From Bryobacterales bacterium F-183 (GTDB taxonomy: Bacteria > Acidobacteriota > Terriglobia > Bryobacterales > Bryobacteraceae): DNA of 64,000 nucleotides. A model generated the notes under the pieces. That model had not been told where the DNA came from, did no database searches, and saw only the letters and a program-made list of their open reading frames with translations. Shown here one piece after another: positions 43,318 to 52,389 of this stretch (the stretch's first letter is position 1; the number at the start of each line of letters is the position of its first letter). The stretch is taken from positions 2,604,001 through 2,668,000 of the forward strand of contig AP025252.1 of assembly GCA_016865505.2 (NCBI GenBank), in the 5' to 3' direction. The translations under genes and the position numbers were made by a program.

Positions 43318-44942
43318 GCTTCCGCTGGAAAGTACTGTTCGCGATTACGCTCACCGTAGCGGCGAGCGTGTGGCTGGTCGCATGGCTGGTGACGGCGACG
43401 ATCACGCGTACGTTCGAGGAGCGCGATAAGCGTCGCGCGGCGACTGTGGTGGCGCAGTTCCGCAAGGATTTTGAGCGTCGTGGTGAGGAATTGACGCAGC
43501 GCGTGAAGGCGATTGCCGCGTCGCCAACGGTTACGGCGATGGTGGGGCAGACGGATTATGCGCCGTTTGTGAACGAAGCCGAGCAGTTGGCGGCCGAGCA
43601 GCGGCTGAACTTTCTGGAGATCCTGGCACCGGATACGGCGATCATCACGTCGGCGCATTGGGCGGCACGGTTCGGGTACAAACAGGCGTGGATCGAGCAG
43701 CGGGCTTGGCAACAGGCTGGGCCGTTCTTGCGCTTGGAGGAGTTGGCGGACGGCGCGGCGTTGGGACTGTTTGCGGTTCGTAAGGCCGTGGCAGGAGATC
43801 CGCCGTCGTTCGTTTGGGTGGTTGGCGGGTTCCGGCTGAATGACGCGTTCTTGAACTCGATTGCGGAGGACGGGATTCAGGTGTCCTGGAATCGCAAGCA
43901 AATTCCCGAGGATGCGATTGTGACGGGGATTCCGCTGCGCGATGTGGATGGGCGTACGCTGGCGACGATCTACGTCGGGCAGTCCCAAAAAGAACTGCAG
44001 GAGATTCGGGCGACGATCCGGCAGACGGCTTGGTCGGTGGGCATTGCTGGCGTGTTGTTAGGCGCGCTGTTGAGCTTGTGGGTGTCGGCGAGAGTGACAA
44101 AGCCGCTGGAGAATCTGGCGGCGAGTGTTCGCGGTATCGCGCAGGGTAACTGGGATACGAGAGCGGAAGTGAGGTCGCAGGATGAGGTGGGGCGTCTGGC
44201 GCGCGACTTCAACTCGATGGCCGAGCAATTGGTGGATCAGAAGCAGCGGATGTTGCAAGCCGAACGTGTCGCGGCGTGGCGCGAGTTGGCGCGACGGTTG
44301 GCGCATGAGTTGAAGAATCCACTGTTTCCGCTGCAGATCACAATTGAGAATCTGCGGCGCGTACGCGAGACGAAGCCGGAGCAGTTTGAAGAAGTGTTTG
44401 AAGAGTGTACAGTGACGCTGCTGGCCGAACTGGACCAGTTGAAGCAGATCGTCGGGCGGTTCTCTGACTTTGCGAAGATGCCGGCGCCGCATTTTGAAGC
44501 GACCGACGTCAATCAGGTGGTTCGCGATTTGACGCGGTTGAAGATGAGCGATTCGGTTCGTGTGGAACTGGAACTATCGGATGCGTTGCCGTTGGTGAAT
44601 GCGGACCCTGAACAGTTGAAACGAGCTTTGCGGAACCTGACGCTGAATGCGATGGACGCGCTGCCGGAGGGCGGTGTGGTTACGATTCGCACGATGGAGG
44701 CGCAGGGACGGGTGCGCATTGAGGTGTCCGATACGGGCAAGGGGTTGACGGAAGAAGAGTGCGAGCGGTTGTTTACGCCTTACTACACGACCAAGCATCA
44801 TGGCACGGGGTTGGGGTTGGCGATTGTACAGTCCGTGGTGAGCGATCACAAGGGAACGATTACGGTAGCGAGTACGCCGGGACAGGGAGCCACGTTCCGA
44901 ATGGAGTTGAACAAGTATGAGCAAGCTGCTGCTGGTGGATGA
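43314..44942 (+). CDS. Sensor histidine kinase, NtrY-like
   Basis: 542 residues. Membrane helix 1 (about 6-28), a periplasmic region (about 30-240), membrane helix 2 (about 243-263, AGVLLGALLSLWVSARVTKPL), HAMP (to about 320), phosphoacceptor His331 in LAHELKNPLFPLQ, then a HATPase (NLTLNAMDAL, DTGKGL, TGLGLAIV). The GTG at 43314 overlaps the previous stop (GTGA). It overlaps its response regulator gene by 26 bases. The type is NtrY-like by arrangement; the signal is unknown. Confidence 0.92.
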   Translation: MSFRWKVLFAITLTVAASVWLVAWLVTATITRTFEERDKRRAATVVAQFRKDFERRGEELTQRVKAIAASPTVTAMVGQTDYAPFVNEAEQLAAEQRLNFLEILAPDTAIITSAHWAARFGYKQAWIEQRAWQQAGPFLRLEELADGAALGLFAVRKAVAGDPPSFVWVVGGFRLNDAFLNSIAEDGIQVSWNRKQIPEDAIVTGIPLRDVDGRTLATIYVGQSQKELQEIRATIRQTAWSVGIAGVLLGALLSLWVSARVTKPLENLAASVRGIAQGNWDTRAEVRSQDEVGRLARDFNSMAEQLVDQKQRMLQAERVAAWRELARRLAHELKNPLFPLQITIENLRRVRETKPEQFEEVFEECTVTLLAELDQLKQIVGRFSDFAKMPAPHFEATDVNQVVRDLTRLKMSDSVRVELELSDALPLVNADPEQLKRALRNLTLNAMDALPEGGVVTIRTMEAQGRVRIEVSDTGKGLTEEECERLFTPYYTTKHHGTGLGLAIVQSVVSDHKGTITVASTPGQGATFRMELNKYEQAAAGG

Positions 44943-46266
44943 CGACCCGAATACGCTGGCGTCGCTGGCGCGGGCGTTTCGATTGGCGGGTCATGATGCG
45001 ACGGTGTGCGACTACGCAGATCGTGCGCTGGAGCTTGCGAGGTCGCAGCGGTTTGACCTGATTCTGTCGGACGTGGTGATGCCGGGCAAGAACGGCATCC
45101 AGTTGCTGGAAGAGTTGCGCGGGGCGGGTGTCACGACGCCTGTGGTGATGATTTCCGGACAGGCCACCGTGGAGATGGCTGTAAAGGCCACACGGCTGGG
45201 AGCTGCGGATTTTTTGGAGAAGCCGCTGTCGAGCGATAAGCTGCTGCTGACGATTGACAACATCATCCGGCTGTCGCGCCTGGAGAGCGAGAATAAACAG
45301 CTCAAGCGTAAGGTCGGCAAGCACGAGATGGTTTGGAAGTCGCCGCAGATGCAGGCGGTGATGGCCAAGGTGGAGCGCGTGGCGGCGTCGGAAACGCGTG
45401 TCTGTATTCTTGGCGAGACAGGCACTGGTAAGGAATTGGTCGCGCGTACGGTGCATGAGAAGAGCGGACGTCGAGATGGTCCGTTTGTGACGTTGAATTG
45501 CGCGGCGGTGCCTGCGGAGTTGATCGAATCCGAATTATTTGGACACGAAAAGGGTTCATTTACGGGCGCGGCGTCCAGACATCTTGGCAAGTTTGAACAG
45601 GCGCATGGCGGGACGCTGTTTCTGGACGAGATTGGCGATATGCCTGCTGTGATGCAGGCGAAGTTGCTACGTGTCCTGGAACAGAAAGAGATCGAGCGGA
45701 TCGGCGGTGACCGTACGATTGAGGTGGACGTACGCGTTGTTGTGGCGACGCATCGGAACCTGGATGAACTGGTGCGCAAGGGGGCGTTTCGCGAGGATCT
45801 GTACCACCGCATTTATGTGTTCCCGATCGTACTGCCGGCGCTGCGTGAGCGTCGTGACGATATCCGGATTTTGTCCGATCACTTTGCGAACTCCATCGCG
45901 CAGCAGAATGAATGGAAGCCACTGCCGTTTGCCGCGGACGCGTATGTCGAGTTGGAGCGGTATCCCTGGCCGGGGAATGTACGCGAGTTGCGCAATGTGA
46001 TTGAGCGGCTGTTGTTGTTGGCGGATGGACAGGTGGATGCGAGTACGGTTCGGATGGCGCTGCCTGCGCAGGCGGCCAGCGTGGCGATGCCGGAGATTGC
46101 GGGCACCCTGGCCGAGCGGGTGGAGACCTACGAACGGTCTGTGGTGTTGGCGGAATTGGAGCGCCATAGCTACCGGATGACCGAGACCGCGAAGATCCTC
46201 GGGCTGGAGCGTAGCCACTTGTACAAGAAATGCCAGCAGTTGGGGATCGATTACAAGAGCGCTTAG
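44917..46266 (+). CDS. Sigma-54-dependent response regulator (NtrX/NtrC family)
   Basis: 449 residues: receiver domain with phospho-acceptor Asp52 (LILSDVVMPG), AAA+ domain with Walker A GETGTGKE (166-173), sigma-54 loop GSFTGA (213-218, a common variant of GAFTGA), Walker B LFLDEIGD and arginine finger region REDLYHRIYVFPIVLPALRERRDDI. A Fis-type helix-turn-helix ends the protein (MTETAKILGLERSHLYKKCQQLGI). It would activate sigma-54 promoters on phosphorylation by the upstream kinase. It ends four bases into the convergent DUF1398 gene. Confidence 0.93.
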   Translation: MSKLLLVDDDPNTLASLARAFRLAGHDATVCDYADRALELARSQRFDLILSDVVMPGKNGIQLLEELRGAGVTTPVVMISGQATVEMAVKATRLGAADFLEKPLSSDKLLLTIDNIIRLSRLESENKQLKRKVGKHEMVWKSPQMQAVMAKVERVAASETRVCILGETGTGKELVARTVHEKSGRRDGPFVTLNCAAVPAELIESELFGHEKGSFTGAASRHLGKFEQAHGGTLFLDEIGDMPAVMQAKLLRVLEQKEIERIGGDRTIEVDVRVVVATHRNLDELVRKGAFREDLYHRIYVFPIVLPALRERRDDIRILSDHFANSIAQQNEWKPLPFAADAYVELERYPWPGNVRELRNVIERLLLLADGQVDASTVRMALPAQAASVAMPEIAGTLAERVETYERSVVLAELERHSYRMTETAKILGLERSHLYKKCQQLGIDYKSA

Positions 46267-46649
46267 CTCGGGAACAGTTCTTCGTGAAAGGCGCCTTTGC
46301 GTCCGAAGTAGACGACCTTGCGTCCCGTAAGGAAGGCCCAATAGCCGATGACGCCTGCGGCGGTCGCCTGGTGGACGAATTCGGGGTAACGAATGGCGTC
46401 GCGCTGCGCAGCGCGGATAGCGGCGACGATGCCATCTTTTGAGAACTCCGGCGCGATATCGAGGTCGCCGGGGAGGTTGGACGGCAGGGTCTCCGCGATG
46501 ACGACCGTGTAGAGGGTCTTTTGGCGGCTGGCGAAGTCCACAAAGTAGGACTCGACACCGTTCTCCAACAGCGTTCTGACCACTTCCGGGAATACGGCTT
46601 CTCCCGCCTCTGACCGGGTCAGAACGGCGTGTACGGTTGGGCTGTTCAT
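46263..46649 (-). CDS. DUF1398-like protein
   Basis: 128 residues, no signal peptide. The sequence VFPEVVRTLLENGVESYFVDFASRQKTLY and IRYPEFVHQATAAGVIGYWAFLTGRKVVYFGRKGAFHEELFP matches the DUF1398 family, whose function is not established. It follows the MarR gene after 12 bases and may be regulated by it or share its promoter. Confidence 0.8.
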   Translation of the reverse strand: MNSPTVHAVLTRSEAGEAVFPEVVRTLLENGVESYFVDFASRQKTLYTVVIAETLPSNLPGDLDIAPEFSKDGIVAAIRAAQRDAIRYPEFVHQATAAGVIGYWAFLTGRKVVYFGRKGAFHEELFPS

Positions 46650-46661
46650 TTCTTCCTTTTG

Positions 46662-47126
46662 TTAATCGATTGGGATCTGCCGGAAGCCGTGGTTGCTCGC
46701 GAGTTTGCGTAGCAGGCGCATGAGTTCGGCTTGTTCGGCGCTGGTGAGCACCGAGAAGAACTGCTCGTCGTTGCGGTCTGCTATTGCCGCGAGTTTTGGG
46801 ACGAGCTTTGAAGCCTCTGGCGTGAGACGGATGTTCTGTACTCGGCGGTCTTCGTCATGTTCCTGCCGCTGAACGTAACCTTTTGCGATGAGACGATCCA
46901 GGAGTTTGGAGATCGCGCTCTTGGTGAGTCCCGTACTGGTGACGAGAGCGCTGGCGGTGAGCCACGCGTCTTCACGGCCGTACATCTCACGCAGGATCAC
47001 CCACTCGGCGACGGTTACGCCGGTAGCGGTGAGCTTTGCCGCGAAGAATTGCGAGACGTGGTTCGACACGAAGCGCAGCCAGTAGCCTGTGTGCGTCTCA
47101 AGATCGCTCACGGGCTTGCGGCTCAT
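46662..47126 (-). CDS. MarR family transcriptional regulator
   Basis: 154-residue winged-helix regulator. WVILREMYGREDAWLTASALVTSTGLTKSAISKLLDRLIAKGYVQRQEHDEDRRVQNIRLTPEASKLVP shows helix-turn-helix and wing, and flanking helices would form the dimer. Ligand and targets are unknown. Probably autoregulated like many MarR proteins. It is the second to last gene of a minus-strand run that also includes folK and two peptidases. Confidence 0.92.
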   Translation of the reverse strand: MSRKPVSDLETHTGYWLRFVSNHVSQFFAAKLTATGVTVAEWVILREMYGREDAWLTASALVTSTGLTKSAISKLLDRLIAKGYVQRQEHDEDRRVQNIRLTPEASKLVPKLAAIADRNDEQFFSVLTSAEQAELMRLLRKLASNHGFRQIPID

Positions 47127-47141
47127 AGTTTGATCTTAGAG

Positions 47142-47621
47142 TTAGGTGGTTTCCTTGTCAACTAATTCTTGCAGATGATGGGCGACGGTGCGGTTTGTCT
47201 GCGGATGACGCAGGTTTGGCGCGATCGCGGCAAGAGGTTCGAGCACGAACTGGCGCTCGAGCATGCGGGGATGTGGAACGGTGAGGTTCGGCAGGTGAAT
47301 CTGGGCGTCGCCGAACAACAGGATGTCGAGATCGATGGTGCGGGGGCCGTTGCGGATGGTGCGGACGCGGCCTAACGAGCGTTCGATATCGAGCAGGATG
47401 GTGAGGAGGGCCGGTGCTTCGAGCGAGGTTTCGACGGCGATGACCTGGTTGAGGAAGGCGGGTTGGTCGAGGTAGCCGACTGGGGCTGTCTCATAGACGG
47501 GCGATCCGCGGAGGATGCGAACACCCTTGCTCTCCAGGGCTGCAATCGCAGCCCGGAGAGTGGCCTGGCGGTCCCCAATGTTGGACCCCAGGCCAAGGTA
47601 AGCGGTGACGCTGTTTAGAAT
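47142..47621 (-). CDS. folK: HPPK (2-amino-4-hydroxy-6-hydroxymethyldihydropteridine diphosphokinase), non-standard start
   Basis: Transfers diphosphate from ATP to the pterin in folate synthesis. The catalytic protein is recognisable: YLGLGSNIGD, GSPVYETAPVG, NGPRTIDLDILLFG, VPHPRMLERQFVLEPLA. About 159 residues, normal size. No ATG, GTG or TTG lies near the expected N-terminus; the frame opens far upstream inside the peptidase gene. An ATT at 47621-47619, overlapping the peptidase stop (ATTCTAA) with GGTGG upstream, is the best start, as in infC-type rare starts. A sequencing error at the start is the other possibility. Confidence 0.85.
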   Translation of the reverse strand: MLNSVTAYLGLGSNIGDRQATLRAAIAALESKGVRILRGSPVYETAPVGYLDQPAFLNQVIAVETSLEAPALLTILLDIERSLGRVRTIRNGPRTIDLDILLFGDAQIHLPNLTVPHPRMLERQFVLEPLAAIAPNLRHPQTNRTVAHHLQELVDKETT

Positions 47622-49192
47622 GGCGGACCACCGGCAGCGCCTGCGGGACGAGGCTTGGGCAGCGGCTTGCGAGGCAGCAGTTCGTCGCGGTTCGCTGTGT
47701 TGACCAGGAACGTTGCGATGACGGCGGAGGCCTGCATGAGGTCGCCTTTCTGGACGTGATCGTAAACGTCCATGTTGGAGTGGTGCGTGCGGGTGGAGTA
47801 CTCGATGGGGTCCTGAATGAATTGGAAACCAGGGAGTCCAACGGCGTCGAACGACTGGTGATCGGTGCCGCCGGTGTTGCGATTGGTGACAGCAGAGACG
47901 CCCAGATCTTCGAGCGGCTTGATCCAATCCTGGAAAACAGGACGCATCATGTCGTTGCCTTGCGCGTAGACGCCGCGGATTTTGCCGGTGCCGTTGTCGA
48001 GGTTGAAGTAGCCGGAGAACTTGCCGTGCTGTTCGGTGACCTTCATCGTCTCGCGGTCTGCGAAGTGTTCCTTCACATAGGCGCGGGAGCCGAGCAGGCC
48101 TTGCTCTTCACCGCCCCAGAGCGCGATGCGGATGGTACGCCGAGGCTTGACGCCAGACGCCATGAGCAGACGTACAGCCTCGAGCGCGGAGGCGCAGCCT
48201 GCAGCATTGTCCGTAGCGCCAGTGGCTCCGTGCCAGGAGTCCAGGTGCGCGCCGACCATCACCACTTCTTCAGACTTGTCGGTGCCGGGGATTTCGGCGA
48301 TGACGTTGAAGCCGTCCACCGCGTCAACAAATTCCGACTTGATGTTGACTTCCATCTTGACCGGGATCTTTTTCTCGATCAGGCGGGCGATGCGGTTGTA
48401 GTGTTCCGGGGTGACCGTGAACATGGGCGGCGGTACCGGGTCTTTCTCGTTGCGCGAGCCGCCGGCAGTGGCAAATACCGTGCCGCCGTCGCCCTTGGTG
48501 CCGTAGTTCATGACGGCGACGACGCCTTCGTCAGCGAAGAACTTGTTGACCTTCTGGCGGAGTGCCCGCATGGTGGCAAAGCTGCCCATCGCGGCCATGT
48601 CGCGGCCCCCGGCGCGGTTCGGATCCGGCGCGAGGCTTTCGTTGTTGAGGTCGACGTCGGTGTAGCGGCGGGCAAGCGGAGCGGTGGCCATCTGCAGGTC
48701 CTTGATGGGCATGTCGAGTACGATGTGGCCTTTCAGTTTGCCCTTGTACTTTTCCATGTCCGCTTCGGCGCGGATGTTGACCATGATCGGTTCAGCCGTC
48801 ACAGGACCGTTGGTGCCTGGGGTCCACGCTTGGGGGAAGCCGATGATGGGCATGTAGCTGGGCTCGATCATGTGGGCGGCAAAGTGGGTGTTGTTCCAGC
48901 TTTTGCCGAAGGGTCCCCATTTTTCGAGGCGAGCGTTCTTGAGGCCCATTTCCTGCAGACGCTTGACGGCCCATTCCGCTGCCGCCTTGTGATTGGCGGA
49001 GTTGGTGAGGCGCGGGCCGTAAACGTCGGTGAGGAAGAAGAGATGATCCATGACCTTTGAGTTCTCAAAGGCCTCGCTCTTGATTTTGTAGACCGCGTTG
49101 AGGTCGACGGTTTCGGCTGCGAAGCTCGAAACAGGAAGTGCAAAGGAGAGTAAAGCCGCGATAGCGGGGCGGTACATCATAGGTATACTCAT
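47615..49192 (-). CDS. Secreted M28 family zinc peptidase (second of tandem pair)
   Basis: 525 residues with a signal peptide (about 1-26). The zinc-site motifs are VGAHLDSWHGATGATDNAAGC (His, Asp), WGGEEQGLLGS (catalytic Glu and ligand Glu) and GGTDHQSFDAVGLPGFQFI (His). A PA-type insert domain (about 120-200) carries the KGHIVLDMP strand. These enzymes are aminopeptidases or carboxypeptidases outside the cytoplasm. The start overlaps the preceding paralogue's stop by four bases. Its C-terminal Pro-rich tail ends in the rare-start region of folK. Confidence 0.9.
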   Translation of the reverse strand: MSIPMMYRPAIAALLSFALPVSSFAAETVDLNAVYKIKSEAFENSKVMDHLFFLTDVYGPRLTNSANHKAAAEWAVKRLQEMGLKNARLEKWGPFGKSWNNTHFAAHMIEPSYMPIIGFPQAWTPGTNGPVTAEPIMVNIRAEADMEKYKGKLKGHIVLDMPIKDLQMATAPLARRYTDVDLNNESLAPDPNRAGGRDMAAMGSFATMRALRQKVNKFFADEGVVAVMNYGTKGDGGTVFATAGGSRNEKDPVPPPMFTVTPEHYNRIARLIEKKIPVKMEVNIKSEFVDAVDGFNVIAEIPGTDKSEEVVMVGAHLDSWHGATGATDNAAGCASALEAVRLLMASGVKPRRTIRIALWGGEEQGLLGSRAYVKEHFADRETMKVTEQHGKFSGYFNLDNGTGKIRGVYAQGNDMMRPVFQDWIKPLEDLGVSAVTNRNTGGTDHQSFDAVGLPGFQFIQDPIEYSTRTHHSNMDVYDHVQKGDLMQASAVIATFLVNTANRDELLPRKPLPKPRPAGAAGGPPF

Positions 49193-50760
49193 TGGGCGCT
49201 CGGGAGGTCCTCTTCGGTTACAGGGTCTGGCGCGGGCTTGCGGGGCATCATGTCCTTGCGGGTGGCCGAGTGGTAAACGAAGGCCGACATGATGGCGGAG
49301 GCCTGCATGAGGTCGCCCTTTTGGACGCGATCATAGACGTCCATGTTGGAGTGGTGCGTGCGAGTGGAGTACTCGATGGGGTCCTGCAGGAAGCCGAAGC
49401 CGGGGAGGCCGACCCAGGTGAAGGTCGTGTGGTCGGTTCCGCCGGGGCGCTTGGTGGATTGGGACGTGACGCCGGAAACGGTGGTGAAACCCATGTCCTT
49501 GAACGGTTCCATCCAGGCTTCAAAGATGGGCTTAGCCATGATGTTGCCGCCAGCGCCGATGCCGCGGTACTTACCTGTGCCGGTGTCGGTGTTGTAGTAA
49601 ACCGAGAGCTTGTCGAACTCGGCTTTCTTCTTCATCGTCTTGCGTTCGGCGAAGTGCTCTTCGACGTAGCCGATGGAGCCGAGCAAGCCTTGTTCTTCAC
49701 CGCCCCAGAGCGCGATGCGCACGGTGCGATCCATGGGGAGCTTGAGCTTGGTGAGGATGCGCACGGCTTCAATCGCGATGGCTGAGCCGGTGCCGTTATC
49801 GGTAGCGCCGGTGCCGCCGTGCCAGGAGTCGAGGTGGCCGCCGAGCATGACGATTTCGTCGGGCTTCTTGGTGCCTTTGATCTCGCCGATGACGTTGAAG
49901 GAGTCTGTGGTTTCGTTGAGGATCTGAGCCTTGACTTCGAAGCTCAACTCCACCTTCTGCTTCTTGTCGAGCAGGCGGTAGATGCGGTTGTAGTGTTCCG
50001 CAGTGAGCACAATGGTGCAGGGCGGGACGGCTTCTTTCGCGTCGCGCGAGCCCTGGGCGGTAGCGAATACAGTGCCGCCATCCCCGTTGTAGCCTTGGCG
50101 TACGGCGACGAGCACACCTTCGTCCTTCAGGAACTTGTTGAGGTCCGCGCGCTTGAGGTCCGTGAGGAAGGACGTACGGCCGGAGCGGACGGGGTAACCC
50201 ATGCGGGATGGGTCCTGTACGGAGGCGCGTTCGGCGAGTTCCTTCTCGGTGAGTCGGCGGCCCATGGGCGCGTCGTTCAAAGAGAGGTCCTTCAGCGGGT
50301 CGATGAGGACGATCTTGTCCTTGAGTTTGCCCTTGAATTTCTCAAGGTCCTTATTGGTGGCGAGGACGGCGATCATCGCTTCGCCTTTGGCGACGCCGTT
50401 GGTGCCCTCACTCCAGGCCATCGGGTAGCCGATGAGGGGCTGGTAGCTGGGGGCGAGCATGTGACCTTCGTAGCGGGTGTAGTTCCAACTGCGCCCGAAG
50501 GCTTTGAAAGGTTCGAGATGGACGTTGGTGAGGCCGTAGCTCTTGAGTTCCTTCATCACCCATTCGGCGGCGGTGCGATGGCCGGGAGAGTTGGTGAGAC
50601 GTGGGCCGTTGACGTCGGTGAGTTGGAAGACAGTGTCCATGACCTTTGAGTTCTCAAAGGCTTCTGTCTTCATTTCGTGAATCGCGCGAAGATTGACGGG
50701 TTCTTGCGCGGTGGAGAGCAAAGCAGCGGTGGCGAGGCACGCCAAGGGCTTTTTCAGCAT
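49189..50760 (-). CDS. Secreted M28 family zinc peptidase (first of tandem pair)
   Basis: 523 residues, signal peptide (about 1-20). Same architecture as its downstream neighbour: GGHLDSWHGGTGATDNGTGS, WGGEEQGLLGSIGYVEEHF and GGTDHTTFTWVGLPGF give the zinc and catalytic residues, with a PA insert (IVLIDPLKDL). The two genes are tandem paralogues from duplication and coupled by ATGA. It is the first gene of a minus-strand unit reaching to 46263. A TATAAT box lies 25 bases upstream of its start. Confidence 0.9.
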   Translation of the reverse strand: MLKKPLACLATAALLSTAQEPVNLRAIHEMKTEAFENSKVMDTVFQLTDVNGPRLTNSPGHRTAAEWVMKELKSYGLTNVHLEPFKAFGRSWNYTRYEGHMLAPSYQPLIGYPMAWSEGTNGVAKGEAMIAVLATNKDLEKFKGKLKDKIVLIDPLKDLSLNDAPMGRRLTEKELAERASVQDPSRMGYPVRSGRTSFLTDLKRADLNKFLKDEGVLVAVRQGYNGDGGTVFATAQGSRDAKEAVPPCTIVLTAEHYNRIYRLLDKKQKVELSFEVKAQILNETTDSFNVIGEIKGTKKPDEIVMLGGHLDSWHGGTGATDNGTGSAIAIEAVRILTKLKLPMDRTVRIALWGGEEQGLLGSIGYVEEHFAERKTMKKKAEFDKLSVYYNTDTGTGKYRGIGAGGNIMAKPIFEAWMEPFKDMGFTTVSGVTSQSTKRPGGTDHTTFTWVGLPGFGFLQDPIEYSTRTHHSNMDVYDRVQKGDLMQASAIMSAFVYHSATRKDMMPRKPAPDPVTEEDLPSAQ

Positions 50761-50784
50761 ATTCCGTTTTCCCTCAATCTGTTT

Positions 50785-50812
50785 ATTATAGGAGGCGCTT
50801 CAAGTCGTAAGG
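50785..50812 (-). promoter_or_regulatory. Candidate promoter for the M28 peptidase unit
   Basis: On the minus strand: a perfect TATAAT (50790-50785), a 16-base spacer, and a weak -35 CCTTAC (50812-50807). The ATG is at 50760, with GAGGGA before it. Confidence 0.55.
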
Positions 50813-50832
50813 CTAAAATCAAGGTGGATCGC

Positions 50833-52389
50833 ATGCTTCGCCCTACCTTTGTTTCCCTCCTTTTTGGCGCTCTCTCGCTGTTTGCTGAGCCGGGGCCACT
50901 CCGGTTCCGGATCACGCTGGACCCCTCTGTCGCGACGGGGACGCAGACCGGGCGAATGCTGGTGTTTATGACGGACCGCCCACAGAAGGTAGAGAACATT
51001 CAGGCGGGGTTCAGTCCGACGGGGAACTGGCTGGCGGCGATGGAGATCACGGCGATGAAGCCGGGACAGACGGTGGAGTTTAACCCCGATCTGCAGGCGT
51101 ACCCCGTGGCGCTATCGAAAGCTCCGAAGGGCAAGCTGCAGTTCATGGCGCTGCTGGATCCGGACCACAGCTATGCGGGGAAACGACAGGACGAGGGTGA
51201 TTTCTATAGCGACGTCCTGCAGTTGGACATCGACCCGGCGAGTACTGAGCCAGTGGCACTGCTGTTGAGCAAGCGGCAGGGTCCGCGGGGACCAAAGCTC
51301 GAAGATACGGAAAACATCAAGCTCGAAGAGTTTGAGAGCAAGCTGCTGACTGCGTTTTGGGGACGCCCGATTCACATCCGTGCAGGGGTCGTTGTGCCGC
51401 CGGGGTATGGCGCGGCCGGGAACAAGAAGCTGTATCCGACGTCGTACAACATTCACGGGTTTGGCGGGACGCATGCCGGGGCGTGGCGGGCGGGTACGCA
51501 GATTGTAAAGGATATCGAAGCCAAGAAGCGTGCGGAGATCGTGCACGTGTATCTTGACGCTTCCTTTTCCACCGGGCATCACGTCTTTGCCGATTCGGTG
51601 AATAACGGACCTTGGGGCAAAGCGCTGACCGAGGAGTTCATTCCGTATCTCGAAAAGAAGTACCGCCTGGTGGCTAAGCCGTACGCACGTTTCGTGACTG
51701 GGCACTCGTCGGGCGGTTGGACCAGTTTCTGGCTGCAAGTTGCGTATCCTTCGTTCTTTGGAGGGACATGGTCCACGGCGCCGGACTCCGTGGATTTCCG
51801 CAGCTTTACGGGTATCAACGCGACGGCGGGGTCGACCGATAACGCGTACCGGCGGGCGGATGGGACGCCGAAGAACCTGGTTCGCAATAAGGGTAAGGAA
51901 CTGGCAAGTATCGAGGAGTTTGTGAAGCAGGAAGAGGTACAGGGTCCGGTGGGTGGACAGATGGCTTCGTTCGATTGGGTGTTCAGTCCCAAGGGTCCCG
52001 ATGGGCGCCCGATGCAGTTGTTCAACCGGGAGACTGGTGAACAGAATTCGTTTGTGCAGAAGTACTGGGAGCGGTACGATATCCGGCTGATCATGGAGCG
52101 GAACTGGGCGACTTTGGGTCCGCTGCTGGCGGGCAAGCTGCATCTGTTCTGCGGGTCCGAAGATACGTTCCATTTGGAAGAGGCGTTTATCATGTCGTGC
52201 GACTTTTTGAAGTCCAAAGGTCGTGAAGATGCCTGCTTGTTAGTGCCGGGTCGCGACCACGGGGATTTGTATCGTCCGCATCCGGAACTGTACCCGGACG
52301 GATTGGCGATGCGGATCGATAAAGAGATGTGGGCAGCGTATCAGAAGGGTAATGCCGCCACTCCTCCAGCGGGCAAGAAAAAGAAATGA
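50833..52389 (+). CDS. Secreted alpha/beta hydrolase, putative esterase family
   Basis: 518 residues. The ATG at 50833 gives a signal peptide (about 1-18) and has AAGGTGGA just upstream. N-terminal part (about 20-170) is beta-rich, like a carbohydrate- or substrate-binding module. The catalytic part is an esterase D/feruloyl-esterase type domain: YNIHGFGGTHAGAW, ADSVNNGPWGKALTEEFIPYLEKKYR, nucleophile elbow VTGHSSGGWTSFW, and PGRDHGDLYR (His). Substrate unknown. Its end overlaps the NUDIX gene by four bases. Confidence 0.85.
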   Translation: MLRPTFVSLLFGALSLFAEPGPLRFRITLDPSVATGTQTGRMLVFMTDRPQKVENIQAGFSPTGNWLAAMEITAMKPGQTVEFNPDLQAYPVALSKAPKGKLQFMALLDPDHSYAGKRQDEGDFYSDVLQLDIDPASTEPVALLLSKRQGPRGPKLEDTENIKLEEFESKLLTAFWGRPIHIRAGVVVPPGYGAAGNKKLYPTSYNIHGFGGTHAGAWRAGTQIVKDIEAKKRAEIVHVYLDASFSTGHHVFADSVNNGPWGKALTEEFIPYLEKKYRLVAKPYARFVTGHSSGGWTSFWLQVAYPSFFGGTWSTAPDSVDFRSFTGINATAGSTDNAYRRADGTPKNLVRNKGKELASIEEFVKQEEVQGPVGGQMASFDWVFSPKGPDGRPMQLFNRETGEQNSFVQKYWERYDIRLIMERNWATLGPLLAGKLHLFCGSEDTFHLEEAFIMSCDFLKSKGREDACLLVPGRDHGDLYRPHPELYPDGLAMRIDKEMWAAYQKGNAATPPAGKKKK

